Shown here: in pieces, positions 1-8,412 of the stretch
Layout: each line of letters starts with the position of its first letter
How positions within the stretch are numbered: the first letter of the stretch is position 1
Made by a program: the position numbers and the translations under genes
Notes under the pieces: generated by a model
Told to the model about the DNA's origin: nothing
Database searches by the model: none
The model's input: the letters and a program-made list of their open reading frames with translations, nothing else
DNA from: Hwanghaeella sp965227365
GTDB taxonomy: Bacteria > Pseudomonadota > Alphaproteobacteria > UBA8366 > Aestuariispiraceae
Reading direction: 5' to 3'
NCBI RefSeq assembly: GCF_965227365.1
Contig: NZ_OZ245754.1
Coordinates: forward strand, 1,612,001 to 1,676,000
Length of the DNA: 64,000 nucleotides

Positions 1-1
1 T

Positions 2-1474
2 GACGGTGTATCCTTCATTCTGGGCGGCGTGGTCGTTGAAGGAAGCTCGGTCTTCGAACCCTCCCGTTTCTCCGAGTTCTATACCGATCTTATCGCTCGC
101 CAGGTGACCTCGGCCGATATCGACCGTGTGGCAAAGGCGATTACCGACCTTTACAAGCAGGAAGGCTATGTCTTCAGCCGGGCAGAGGTGAGACCGCAGG
201 AGGTTGCCTCCGGCGTGCTGATCATCGACGTTGTCGAAGGCTATATCGCTGAGGTGGATATCCAGGGTGAGGGGCTCGATCCGGCGCATTTTCAGACCTA
301 TTTCGGCGATTTGCTGGCCGAACGGCCGACGCGTTTGTCGACGATGGAACGCGCGCTGTACCTGACCGGGGACCTGCCGGGCTATTGGGTGGCGAAATCG
401 AACGTGGTGGAAGGGGAGGTGCCCGGCGCCTATGTGCTGCAGGTCACGCTCGGCTATGACGCCTATGATTTCTACACCTATCTGGACAATCGCGGTACGC
501 CGGAAAGCGGCCGGCTGGAAAGCTGGACCTCGGTCGGCGCCAATGATGTTCTGGGCCTGAACGAACGCCTTCAACTTGGTTTCTTCACCAACCCGCTGGA
601 ACCGGCCGAAGTGCTGTATGGCGAATTCGCCTGGACCCAGCCGATCGGAACGGCCGGTACCTCGATGACGGCGACTCTGTCGGCGACGGAAACCGACGCT
701 GGCGGCGGCGACCGGGAACTGGACCTGGAATCGAAAAGTCGCAGCGCGACGCTGGATGTCTTCCATCCCCTGCTGCGCGGATCCAAGCACAGCATCTGGG
801 TGACGGGCAGTTTCGATGTCCTCCACCTGCGTGAGAATCAGCGCGGCAATGACAATTTCGAGGACAGGACCCGCGTGCTACGGGCCGGGCTGCGGTATCT
901 CGGCATCAACCGCTGGAGCGGGGATCATTTCCTGCAGTTGGAGGCGAGCCGCGGGCTGGAAATCCTGAACTCCTCCAAGACCAATGACGGCACGCTGTCG
1001 CGCAACGACGCGGAGACGGATTTTACCAAGATCGAGTTCTTCGGCCGCCGCGTACAGCGATTGGGGCAGATGTTCAGTTTCGAACTGGCGGGCAAGGCGC
1101 AATGGTCGGACGCGCCGTTGCTGACCTCCGAGGAATTCTCCCTCGGCGGCGGTGCTTTCGGGCGGGCCTACGACTTCGGCGAACTTGAGGGCGAGGGCGG
1201 CGTCGCCGGTCTGGCCGAAGCGCGGGTGGATCTGGGCCAATATGTCGACTTCATGAACCAGATCCAGTTCTACGGCTTCTACGATGTCGGCACCGTGTTC
1301 CGCGACAATTTCCAAAGCGATTGGGAATCGCTGGCCTCGGCCGGCGGCGGCGTGCGGCTCAGCGCCTATGGTCTCAACACGGACCTTCAGATCGCCAAGC
1401 CGATGACCCGCCGTCCCACCGGGCAGAATGACGAGAACCCGCGCTACATGTTCTCCCTCAGCCTCGGCCTGTAA
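2..1474 (+). CDS. TpsB/ShlB-FhaC-type outer-membrane transporter (5' end cut by window)
   Basis: The reading frame is open from base 2, so the gene starts before the window; an internal GTG at 29 is not the true start. The first ~75 visible residues form a POTRA-like domain (VVVEGSSVF...FSRAEVRPQEV...GVLIIDVVEGYI). The remainder is beta-strand-rich and ends in a barrel. A GRAYDFGE segment near the C-terminus matches the position of the conserved L6 VRGY/H motif of two-partner secretion transporters. By family, the protein exports a large TpsA exoprotein across the outer membrane. The partner is not in the window and may lie upstream. Family call is firm; the substrate is unknown. Confidence 0.85.
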   Translation, partial: DGVSFILGGVVVEGSSVFEPSRFSEFYTDLIARQVTSADIDRVAKAITDLYKQEGYVFSRAEVRPQEVASGVLIIDVVEGYIAEVDIQGEGLDPAHFQTYFGDLLAERPTRLSTMERALYLTGDLPGYWVAKSNVVEGEVPGAYVLQVTLGYDAYDFYTYLDNRGTPESGRLESWTSVGANDVLGLNERLQLGFFTNPLEPAEVLYGEFAWTQPIGTAGTSMTATLSATETDAGGGDRELDLESKSRSATLDVFHPLLRGSKHSIWVTGSFDVLHLRENQRGNDNFEDRTRVLRAGLRYLGINRWSGDHFLQLEASRGLEILNSSKTNDGTLSRNDAETDFTKIEFFGRRVQRLGQMFSFELAGKAQWSDAPLLTSEEFSLGGGAFGRAYDFGELEGEGGVAGLAEARVDLGQYVDFMNQIQFYGFYDVGTVFRDNFQSDWESLASAGGGVRLSAYGLNTDLQIAKPMTRRPTGQNDENPRYMFSLSLGL

Positions 1475-1495
1475 CGGGAAGCATCCTCCCCGGCG

Positions 1496-2101
1496 TCAGT
1501 CGGGGATATCGGCGGTCGACTTCGCGATGATCGCAAAGCGGTCGGACAATTCCGTCATCGCGACCTCATGGACCGTTTCTGCCGCTATCGTGCCGTCGCC
1601 GGTCGCGCTGGGCAGCGGCCGTGTGGCGACCGCGGAGGCAACGACGGTCGCGCCGTAGCCGTGATCCAGGGCGGAACGGGCCGTGGCGCTGACGCACATA
1701 TGGCTCATGAAGCCCGTGATGATCAGCGTCTTGCGGCCGATCCCCTTCAGGACCTCGTCCAGATCCGTTCCGGCAAAGGAATTCGGCAGTTTCTTCTCGA
1801 TCTGCGCCTCGCCGTCCTCGGGTTCGGCCTGTTGCATGTATTTGAAGCCGTTGCCGTCCTTGCCGAAGGGGCTGCCGTCGGGACCGACATGGCGGACATG
1901 GACGATGGGCGTGCCGGCCGCGCGGGCGCGCGTCAAAAGCCCGGCGATTTCCTCCGCGGCGGGACCGACCCCGGTCAGCACCAGGGGACCGTCGGAATAG
2001 ACGCGCTGGGCGTCGATCACGACCATCGTGGCCGCGCTCAAAGCGGCGGGGGTCGGGTCGGCGCCCGCCATCTGCAGCAGGGTCTTGGGCCGGTCGGTCA
2101 T
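1496..2101 (-). CDS. Isochorismatase-family cysteine hydrolase
   Basis: A 201-residue isochorismatase-like hydrolase. The usual triad is visible: Asp30 in VVIDAQ, Lys104 in EKKLPNSF, and Cys136 in SHMCVSAT. Members cleave amides or vinyl ethers such as nicotinamide, N-carbamoylsarcosine or isochorismate, and the substrate cannot be read from the sequence. The gene is transcribed divergently from the LysR-type regulator at 2201, and the 99-bp gap holds a dyad operator, so it is the probable target of that regulator. Its start at 2101 is preceded by an AGGAGGA-type ribosome-binding site. The gene converges on the TpsB gene. Confidence 0.88.
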   Translation of the reverse strand: MTDRPKTLLQMAGADPTPAALSAATMVVIDAQRVYSDGPLVLTGVGPAAEEIAGLLTRARAAGTPIVHVRHVGPDGSPFGKDGNGFKYMQQAEPEDGEAQIEKKLPNSFAGTDLDEVLKGIGRKTLIITGFMSHMCVSATARSALDHGYGATVVASAVATRPLPSATGDGTIAAETVHEVAMTELSDRFAIIAKSTADIPD

Positions 2102-2141
2102 GTTTTCCTCCTGAACTCGGGTTTCTTGGTGCGGAGTTTAG

Positions 2142-2201
2142 TTCTGCATTAATGCCGAAACCATCTGGATAAATTCGCCAGCCCGCCGCAAAAATGCAGA
2201 A
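2142..2201. promoter_or_regulatory. LysR-type operator in the divergent intergenic region
   Basis: Bases 2142-2159 read TTCTGCATTAATGCCGAA, a dyad whose two 9-base arms match at 8 of 9 positions. A third half-site, AATGCAGAA, lies at 2193-2201. It is the exact reverse complement of 2142-2150 and overlaps the first base of the regulator gene. The arrangement fits a LysR recognition site plus a secondary site that could mediate autorepression. That assignment is an inference from position and symmetry. Confidence 0.6.
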
Positions 2202-3058
2202 TGATAAATTGGAACGATTTGCGGGTCGTCCTGGCCATCGTGCGGGAGGGGACCTTGAGCGCGGCGGGCCGTAGCCTGGGCGTCGACCAGACCACCGTCA
2301 CCCGCCGTCTGGCGGCGCTGGAGGAAGGGCTCGACGCCCGGCTTTTCGACCGCCGCGAGGGGCGCCTCATCCCGACCGCGGCGGGGGAGGAAGTGATCTC
2401 CCGCGCCGAACGGGCCGAGGTCGAACTGGCGGCGCTGGAACGCGACGTCGCCGGTCGCGACACCAAGCCCGGCGGTCTGGTGCGCCTGACCAGCGTGCCG
2501 ACCCTGTCGAACCGGCTGCTCGCCCCGCGGGCCGGGGCCTTGTTCGCGCGTTATCCCGATATCGAACTGGATCTGATTGCCGAGCCCGCGACCCTTAGCG
2601 TGACCCGGCGCGAGGCGGATATCGCCCTGCGCCTGGCCCGGCCGACGGAGGACGGCATGATCGCCCGCCGGCTGGGCGCCATCCTCTATGCGCCCTATGC
2701 CCTCGCCGCGGTCGCGGGGCGGGCGGATCTTCCCTGGATCACCTATGAGGAAAGCTTCGCCGCCATCCCGCAGGCGAAATGGATCGCGCGGGAGGGCAAG
2801 GCGCCGCTCAGCCCCCTGCGGGTGAATGACGGCGAACCGATCCTGCAGGCCGCCTTGTCGGGGCTGGGACGAACCTTGCTGCCCGTCTTCGTGGGGGAGA
2901 ATGAGACGAGACTGACCCGGCTGGACGATGCGGTCACCAGCCGCGAGGTCTGGCTCGTCGTGCATCCGCATGTCCGGCGCAGCGCCCGGATCGACGCGGT
3001 GGTGGGGTGGATCGACGGCATTTTCGCGGCGCTGAAAAAGCAGGGGGCGGTCGAATGA
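2201..3058 (+). CDS. LysR-family transcriptional regulator
   Basis: A 285-residue LTTR. The N-terminal winged helix-turn-helix spans about residues 4-62 (INWNDLRVVLAIVREGTLSA, then LGVDQTTVTRRLAALEEGL). The substrate-binding domain runs from about 90 to 280. The start at 2201 has no strong Shine-Dalgarno, but MINWNDLRVVL is where this family normally begins. It is divergent from the isochorismatase-like hydrolase, the usual layout for an LTTR and its target. A half-site of the dyad overlaps the start codon and suggests autoregulation. The ligand is unknown. Confidence 0.9.
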   Translation: MINWNDLRVVLAIVREGTLSAAGRSLGVDQTTVTRRLAALEEGLDARLFDRREGRLIPTAAGEEVISRAERAEVELAALERDVAGRDTKPGGLVRLTSVPTLSNRLLAPRAGALFARYPDIELDLIAEPATLSVTRREADIALRLARPTEDGMIARRLGAILYAPYALAAVAGRADLPWITYEESFAAIPQAKWIAREGKAPLSPLRVNDGEPILQAALSGLGRTLLPVFVGENETRLTRLDDAVTSREVWLVVHPHVRRSARIDAVVGWIDGIFAALKKQGAVE

Positions 3059-3097
3059 CCGCCCCCGCCAAATCCGATATGTCCTGAATGCCGCCGA

Positions 3098-3739
3098 TTA
3101 CGCGGGCATCGGAATGTCGGCGACGAATTTCGGCTGGTCGTAGCCGCGCTTGGTCGCGGGACGGTTCGCGATGTCGATATACCAGCGCTTCACGTTCGGA
3201 AACTCGTTCAGGTCGATCTGCTGCCATTCGAAGCGGGAGATCCAGGGCCAGGTCGCCATGTCGGCGATGGTGTAGTCGGCGCCGGCCATATAGGCGCCGG
3301 TCTCGGCCAGGCGCTTGTCCAGCACGCCGTAGAGCCGCTTGGCTTCCTTGGCATAGCGTTCTTCCGCATAGGGCGCCTTGCCCTGATTGAAATGCAGGAA
3401 GTGGTGGGCCTGACCCAGCATCGGACCGGCGCCGCCCATCTGCCACATCAGCCATTCGACGCAGCGGAAATAGCCCTCTTCGTCCTGCGGGATGAACTTA
3501 CCCGTCTTCTTCGCCAGATACAGCAGGATGGCGCCGGATTCCATCAGCGCCATGCCGTTGTCGTTGTCGACGATGGCCGGGATCTTGTTGTTCGGGCTGA
3601 TCTTCAGAAAGTCCGGGGCAAATTGCTCGTCCTGGCCGATATTGATCGAATGGCAGGTGTATTCCAGGCCCATTTCCTCCAGCGCGATGGAAACCTTGCG
3701 GCCGTTCGGCGTGGTCCAGGTGTATAGATCGATAGACAT
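3098..3739 (-). CDS. yfcG: Glutathione S-transferase, Nu-class YfcG-like
   Basis: A 213-residue GST. The N-terminal thioredoxin fold has a TWTTPNGRKVSIALEE active-site loop, the SPNNKIPAIVD cis-proline segment and the MESGAILLYLAKKTG glutathione gamma-glutamyl site. The helical C-terminal domain includes WLMWQMGGAGPMLGQ and YTIADMATWPW. These blocks match E. coli YfcG, a Nu-class GST with disulfide-bond reductase activity, better than classical detoxifying GSTs. It is monocistronic, and no partner is obvious. The family call is firm; the physiological substrate is unknown. Confidence 0.9.
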   Translation of the reverse strand: MSIDLYTWTTPNGRKVSIALEEMGLEYTCHSINIGQDEQFAPDFLKISPNNKIPAIVDNDNGMALMESGAILLYLAKKTGKFIPQDEEGYFRCVEWLMWQMGGAGPMLGQAHHFLHFNQGKAPYAEERYAKEAKRLYGVLDKRLAETGAYMAGADYTIADMATWPWISRFEWQQIDLNEFPNVKRWYIDIANRPATKRGYDQPKFVADIPMPA

Positions 3740-3809
3740 CCGTTATTCCCCCTTGTTCCGCGTGTATGGGTTCTGCATGTATGCGTCGTCGTTATGGCAA
3801 ACTAGGTCA

Positions 3810-4961
3810 TCAGCCCGCTGCGTCCAGCGCCTGTTTCAGGTCGGCGATCAGATCCTCCGCGCTTTCGATTCCGACGGACAGGCGCAGCAGGTCGTCGGCG
3901 ACCGGGCTGTCCGGCGGTTCGACCGAGCGGCGATGCTCGATCAGCGTCTCCACCCCGCCCAGCGAGGTCGCCCGCTTGATCAGTTGAACCCGTTTGGCGA
4001 CGCCGAGCGCGCCCGCCGCGCCGCCCGCGGTATGGAAGCTCAGCAGCCCGCCGAAGCCGCCCTGCATCTGCCGCTCGGCTAGCGCGTGGCGCGGATGGCT
4101 TTTCAGGCCCGGATAGTTCACCCGCGTCACCGCCGGATGTGCCTCCAGGAATTCAGCGATCTTCAGCGCGTTCGCCGATTGCCGTTCCACCCGCACGAAC
4201 AGCGTGCGCATGCCGCGGACCAGCAGGAACAGATCGAACCCGCCCGGCTGCGGACCGGTCAGGTAGCGGTGCTTGCGGATCCGTTCCCAGAAATCCGTTT
4301 TTGCGCGCACCGCCAGCGCGCCGGCCAGGACGTCGGAATGTCCGTTCAGATACTTGGTCGCCGAATGCACGACGATATCGGCGCCGAATTCGATCGGCCG
4401 GCAATGCACCGGCGTCGCCGTCGTGGAATCGACGCAAAGCACGCCGCCCGCCTTGTGGGTCGCCTCGGCGACAGCGGCGATATCGGTCAGGTGCAGGTCC
4501 GGGTTGGACGGGTTTTCGATCCAGGTGAGCGCGGTCGGCGCCGCGGCGATCGCCGCCAGCAGGGCCGCCTCGTCGCCCGACGGCACGAAGACCGATGTCA
4601 GGCCATGGGCCTCCCCGAATTCGGCGAGCCAGGTGGGAACCCCGAAATAGATACCGCTTTGCACCACCACCCGGTCGCCTGGTTTCAGCGCATGGAAGGG
4701 CGCCATGCAGGCGGCCAGACCGGAGGAAAAGACCATCGCGTCCTCCGCCCCCTCCAGCGCGGCGATCATGGCTTCGGCCTGATCCAGCGCCGGCGAGGCG
4801 TCGCGGATATAGGTCCGCGCGTCGGGCAGGTCGTAGTTTTCGTCACGCGCGAAGGTGGTGGAAACATGGACCGGGCGAATCACCGCGCCGGTTGCCTCGT
4901 CCTCCCAGCCCAGGCCCTGGGCGGCCAGGGTCGACGGATCAAGCGGCGCGTTTTTCTTCAT
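3810..4961 (-). CDS. PLP-dependent Cys/Met metabolism enzyme (cystathionine gamma-synthase/beta-lyase type)
   Basis: About 383 residues from the ATG at 4961, preceded by GAAAGGGCAGAG. A longer frame to 5018 lacks a good site and adds unconserved residues. The PLP-binding Lys is in VHSATKYLNGHSDVLAG, the phosphate-binding region is VFSSGLAAC, and TSLGGVETLIEH is the C-terminal family motif. Enzymes of this fold carry out gamma-synthase, beta-lyase or gamma-lyase reactions on cystathionine, homoserine esters or methionine. The precise reaction cannot be fixed from sequence alone. An 8-bp inverted repeat lies just upstream at 4978-5005. Confidence 0.88.
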   Translation of the reverse strand: MKKNAPLDPSTLAAQGLGWEDEATGAVIRPVHVSTTFARDENYDLPDARTYIRDASPALDQAEAMIAALEGAEDAMVFSSGLAACMAPFHALKPGDRVVVQSGIYFGVPTWLAEFGEAHGLTSVFVPSGDEAALLAAIAAAPTALTWIENPSNPDLHLTDIAAVAEATHKAGGVLCVDSTTATPVHCRPIEFGADIVVHSATKYLNGHSDVLAGALAVRAKTDFWERIRKHRYLTGPQPGGFDLFLLVRGMRTLFVRVERQSANALKIAEFLEAHPAVTRVNYPGLKSHPRHALAERQMQGGFGGLLSFHTAGGAAGALGVAKRVQLIKRATSLGGVETLIEHRRSVEPPDSPVADDLLRLSVGIESAEDLIADLKQALDAAG

Positions 4962-4977
4962 GGTCTCTGCCCTTTCT

Positions 4978-5005
4978 CGAAGCGGCCCGGATCGTACCCG
5001 CTTCG
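4978..5005 (-). promoter_or_regulatory. 8-bp inverted repeat upstream of the Cys/Met enzyme
   Basis: CGAAGCGG at 4978-4985 and CCGCTTCG at 4998-5005 are perfect reverse complements separated by 12 bases, 17 bases 5' of the start codon. It could be an operator or a leader hairpin. No SAM-riboswitch consensus was recognised here. Confidence 0.35.
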
Positions 5006-5155
5006 CCCAACCGGTCAATCGCGGCGGCCTGTCCGCAGGGGAAGAGCACTCTTTCGCGACGGTTCGTGAATTCGGCGGCCTGGCCGGTTTCGCCGGTTAA
5101 GGATTGCCTCTAGTCTTTGCCGAACGAACGGCTAACCATGAAAAGGGAGGGGGCG

Positions 5156-5446
5156 ATGGCGGCACTGTTGATCGTCGATGTCACGGAAATACGGGATCCG
5201 GAGAAGTATGAGGTTTACAAAACCATGACGCCGGGCGCGATCGCCGCCTTCGGCGGTCGGTTTGTGGTCCGCGGCAATCCCTGCGAGCAGCTCGAAGGCG
5301 ATTACCTGCCGAGCCGCCATGTCATCGTCGAGTTCGAGAGCATGGAAAAGCTGAAGGAGTTCTATCACTCCGACACCTATGCCCCGGCGCTGGCGATCCG
5401 CAAGGCGATCGCCACCAGCAACGCCTATGCGGTGGAAACCCTATGA
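5156..5446 (+). CDS. DUF1330 family protein
   Basis: A 96-residue single-domain protein, MAALLIVDVTEIRDPEKYEVY..., typical of the DUF1330 ferredoxin-like alpha/beta-barrel fold. I place the start at 5156, behind GGGAGGGGGCG; an in-frame start at 5117 would add 13 unconserved residues. Its stop overlaps the ATG of the downstream SDR gene (ATGA at 5443-5446), so the two are probably translationally coupled. The family has no settled biochemical role. The operon with an SDR and an agmatine-deiminase-type enzyme suggests a small catabolic pathway. Confidence 0.82.
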   Translation: MAALLIVDVTEIRDPEKYEVYKTMTPGAIAAFGGRFVVRGNPCEQLEGDYLPSRHVIVEFESMEKLKEFYHSDTYAPALAIRKAIATSNAYAVETL

Positions 5447-6159
5447 GCGCGCCGCAATACGACTATTCGGGCAGGACCGCCGTCGTCACCGGCGGTTCCA
5501 GCGGCATCGGCCGGGCGATTGCGGAACGGCTGCGGGATGCGGGCGCCACGGTTCATGTCTGGGACATGGCCGCACCGGAATTTGACGGCGTTTCGTTCAC
5601 CAAGGTGGATGTCAGCGACCCCGCCCTGGTCAAGGCGGCCACGGACGGATTGGATCATGTCGATCTGGTGGTAAACAACGCCGGTTTCACGGGACCGGCA
5701 GTCTCCGTCCTGGAATACGATCCGGCCCTGTGGCGTAAGATCGTCGATGTGAACCTGGTCGGGGTCTACGAGGTATGCCGCAATCTGGTGCCGATCATGC
5801 TGAAAACGGGCACGGGCCGCATCGTCAACATGGCCTCGCTTGCCGGCAAGGAGGGAACGCCGAACGCGTCCGCCTATAGTGCGGCCAAGGCAGGCGTGAT
5901 CGCGTTCACCAAGTCTCTCGGCAAGGAATTGGCGCAGACGGATATCCGGGTGAACAGTCTGGCCCCGGCGGCAATCGAATCTCCGATCCTGGCCCAGATG
6001 TCGGCGGAACATGTGCAGATCATGATCGACAAGAGCCCGCTGAAACGGCTCGGCACGGTGGACGAGGCGGCCGAGATGGTGCTGTGGATGCTGTCCGATG
6101 CCTGCACCTTCTCGACCGGCGCGGTGTTCGATCTGTCAGGCGGGCGCGCCACATATTAG
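5443..6159 (+). CDS. Short-chain dehydrogenase/reductase (SDR)
   Basis: A 238-residue classical SDR. It has the Rossmann TGGSSGIGRA cofactor motif at residues ~16-25, NNAG at ~83, a Ser in NMASLAGKEG, and the catalytic Tyr-Lys in AYSAAKAGV. An Asp in VWDMAA after beta-strand 2 hints at NAD(H) preference. It oxidises or reduces an unidentified alcohol or ketone. The start overlaps the DUF1330 stop, and the stop overlaps the ribosome-binding site (TTAGGAGG) of the next gene, so all three appear co-transcribed. Confidence 0.9.
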   Translation: MSAPQYDYSGRTAVVTGGSSGIGRAIAERLRDAGATVHVWDMAAPEFDGVSFTKVDVSDPALVKAATDGLDHVDLVVNNAGFTGPAVSVLEYDPALWRKIVDVNLVGVYEVCRNLVPIMLKTGTGRIVNMASLAGKEGTPNASAYSAAKAGVIAFTKSLGKELAQTDIRVNSLAPAAIESPILAQMSAEHVQIMIDKSPLKRLGTVDEAAEMVLWMLSDACTFSTGAVFDLSGGRATY

Positions 6160-6170
6160 GAGGCCCCTCA

Positions 6171-7187
6171 ATGCCCCCGATGCCTTCATTGCCCTCAATG
6201 CCGGCGGAATGGGAACGCCACGAATGCTGTTGGATGGCCTGGCCGGACAACGCGATGTGGGAGGATATCCTGCCCGATGTGGAGGCCGAATACGCCGCCG
6301 TCGCCCGGGCGATCCGCCGGTTCGAACCGGTCCGCGTCGTCGCCAATCCACAGTCTGCGGGACGGGCGCGCAACCTGCTGGGCAAGGATATAGACGTCGT
6401 CGAGCTGCCGCTGGACGATGCCTGGTTCCGCGATGCCGGGCCCAGTTTCGTGCGCCGGCCGGAGGGCGATGTCGCCGGTGTGTGCTGGCGCTTCAACGGC
6501 TGGGGCGGCGCGAACGCGGAATTCGACAAGGATGCCGCGCTCGGCCGCGCCTTGCTTGATCATATCGGGCTGCCCGCCGCGACCTCGGCCTTGGCCATGG
6601 AAGGCGGGGCCTTGGCGGTCGACGGGGCCGGCACGATGCTGACGACGGAAACGGTCGTCTTCAACAAGAACCGCAATCCGGGCATTACCCGGGCCCATGC
6701 GGAAGCCGAATTCGCCAGGACGCTGGGTATTCGCAAGGTGATCTGGCTGCCGGGCAACACGGCGGAATTCGGCACCGACGGTCATGTCGACGGTATCGCC
6801 TGTTTCGTGCGGCCGGGCGTCGTACTTTTCGAGGAAAGCGCTGTCGCTTCCGGGCCCGGATACGAAACGACGGAAGCCAATCGCCGGGCGCTGGAAGGTC
6901 AGACCGATGCGGAGGGCAGGCCGATCGAGTTGATCTACATCCGCGAGGCGCCGCCGCTGAAACGGCAAGGCCAGGGGGATTGGGGCTATTGCCGCTCCTA
7001 CGTCAATTTCTACATCGCGAATGGCGGTGTGGTGATGCCATGTTTCGGCATCCCCGAGGATGAGGCGGCGTTGGAGGCGGTCTCGGCCGCCTTCCCGGAC
7101 CGGGAGGTCGTGCAGGTCGACGTTTCGACCGTGTCGCAGGGCGGCGGTGGCATTCACTGCATTACCCAACAGCAGCCCGCGGTCTGA
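6171..7187 (+). CDS. aguA: Agmatine deiminase family protein (peptidyl-arginine-deiminase fold)
   Basis: 338 residues from the ATG at 6171, 5 bases after AGGAGG. An upstream in-frame ATG at 6084 lies inside the SDR gene and is rejected. Conserved guanidino-modifying blocks are present: WMAWPDN, the acidic loop DDAWFRDAGPSFV, GTDGHVDGIACFV with its catalytic His and Asp, and the nucleophilic Cys in QGGGGIHCITQQQP. Agmatine deiminase converts agmatine to N-carbamoylputrescine and ammonia. It closes the DUF1330-SDR operon. No N-carbamoylputrescine amidase is adjacent, so related guanidine substrates remain possible. Confidence 0.88.
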   Translation: MPPMPSLPSMPAEWERHECCWMAWPDNAMWEDILPDVEAEYAAVARAIRRFEPVRVVANPQSAGRARNLLGKDIDVVELPLDDAWFRDAGPSFVRRPEGDVAGVCWRFNGWGGANAEFDKDAALGRALLDHIGLPAATSALAMEGGALAVDGAGTMLTTETVVFNKNRNPGITRAHAEAEFARTLGIRKVIWLPGNTAEFGTDGHVDGIACFVRPGVVLFEESAVASGPGYETTEANRRALEGQTDAEGRPIELIYIREAPPLKRQGQGDWGYCRSYVNFYIANGGVVMPCFGIPEDEAALEAVSAAFPDREVVQVDVSTVSQGGGGIHCITQQQPAV

Positions 7188-7206
7188 CGCCCGGTGCTGG
7201 ATGACC

Positions 7207-7698
7207 CTAGATAATCAGGGGTTCCGCTAGTTCTTCGTGATCCAAAGTATCGGAATAATGCAGGATATTGATGAATTTGTCCGGCCGGTGACCGTCCGCC
7301 GCAACCGGCAGGACCAGCTTGGACAGAACCTGCGGATACCCCATCAGGGTCGGCACCGTTCGCTGTAGATAGACCGGCTGCTTCTCCGCCAGGGCTTCGA
7401 AATAGGGTTCGAAGACTCCGGGATACTTGTCCGGGGGAAACACCTCGTCCAGATAGCGGCCGGTATTATTGGCCCGTTCGATATGCGTCACCTGGGTCCC
7501 GGCGAGACGGATCTTGAAACGGATCGCATCGCCGTAGTCGATGTCATAGATGCTGACCCAGCCGAGCCAGGGCTTGAAATCCGCCATCTCGAAATCGGCA
7601 CGCGACGGCAGCAGGCCCGGTCCGGGGCGCCGTACTTCCCATAAGTCCACAATATTGGCGAATAGCTTGCGGACGTCTTGTCGTGTGGTCGCGTTCAT
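7207..7698 (-). CDS. PAS-domain protein (PAS_5 type)
   Basis: 163 residues made up of a single PAS-like domain with LWEVRRPGPGLLPSRADF and DFKPWLGWVSIYDID, the hallmark opening of the PAS_5 group common in Rhodospirillales and Rhizobiales. No output domain is attached, so it is probably a stand-alone sensory or partner protein. It follows the enoyl-CoA hydratase and TetR genes on the same strand but is separated by 75 bp. It converges on the agmatine deiminase gene. Its ligand is unknown. Confidence 0.75.
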   Translation of the reverse strand: MNATTRQDVRKLFANIVDLWEVRRPGPGLLPSRADFEMADFKPWLGWVSIYDIDYGDAIRFKIRLAGTQVTHIERANNTGRYLDEVFPPDKYPGVFEPYFEALAEKQPVYLQRTVPTLMGYPQVLSKLVLPVAADGHRPDKFINILHYSDTLDHEELAEPLII

Positions 7699-7773
7699 CG
7701 GCAGGAGAGGTAAGCACTGCGCGCCTGTCGCGCAATCCTTGATTGACGGGAGGCCCGTTTGCCGGAACGCGCC

Positions 7774-8403
7774 TCAGCCGTCGGCGAATTCGCGGTCCAG
7801 AAAGGCTTGCATCAGGTGGGGGCTCGACTGACCGATCAGCTTGATCCGCCCGGTCCGTTCCAGGATGAGCGACCCGATGGCCTGCGCGATCCCTCTGCCG
7901 GCCGTCGATGCCGGGTCGGTTATGCCGGCGTTGCGGCACTCTTCCGTCAACATGGCGAACAGATCCGCCAGTTTTGCGTTCAAGGCGCGGTCCAATTCCT
8001 TGTTCAACCCCTTCGGGCCAAGCCCCTGGAACAGATACAAGCCCAGGGCCAACTCGTCGTGCCTGTCCCTGTAATAGTCGTGAAAGGCACTCAGCCCCGC
8101 CCGCGCCCTGGCCCGCGGCGCGCCGGCATTCTCCACGCATGTCCGAATGTGATCCTGCAGGGCGTCCAGGGATTCGGCGAGGACGGCGCCATAGATCTCT
8201 TCCTTGCCGTGAAAGTAGGGGTAGATCGCGCCCGTGGTGCAGCCGGCTTCCGCCGCGACGGTTCGCATCGATGTCTTGTCCAGGCCTTCCCGCGTAAAGA
8301 CCCGTTTGGCCGCCTCTATGATTGCCGAGCGCCGTTCCTCGCGCAAAGCATCCGACCGTTCTTGGGGCTGATCCTTCGGCTGCTGTGCTCTTTGTCTCGG
8401 CAT
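7774..8403 (-). CDS. TetR/AcrR-family transcriptional regulator
   Basis: 209 residues. The N-terminal TetR helix-turn-helix spans about residues 20-66 (RRSAIIEAAKRVFTREGLDK, then AAEAGCTTGAIYPYFHGKEE), followed by a helical ligand domain. It starts 9 bp after the stop of the enoyl-CoA hydratase gene on the same strand, so the two are almost certainly one transcript. The likely role is repression of that operon in response to an acyl-CoA or related compound, which is inference. Confidence 0.88.
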   Translation of the reverse strand: MPRQRAQQPKDQPQERSDALREERRSAIIEAAKRVFTREGLDKTSMRTVAAEAGCTTGAIYPYFHGKEEIYGAVLAESLDALQDHIRTCVENAGAPRARARAGLSAFHDYYRDRHDELALGLYLFQGLGPKGLNKELDRALNAKLADLFAMLTEECRNAGITDPASTAGRGIAQAIGSLILERTGRIKLIGQSSPHLMQAFLDREFADG

Positions 8404-8412
8404 TCTACGCCT

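Noticed and set aside
4962..5155. SAM-II riboswitch upstream of the Cys/Met enzyme
   Set aside because: Alphaproteobacterial sulfur genes often have one, but I could not find the conserved pseudoknot segments; only an 8-bp inverted repeat is present.
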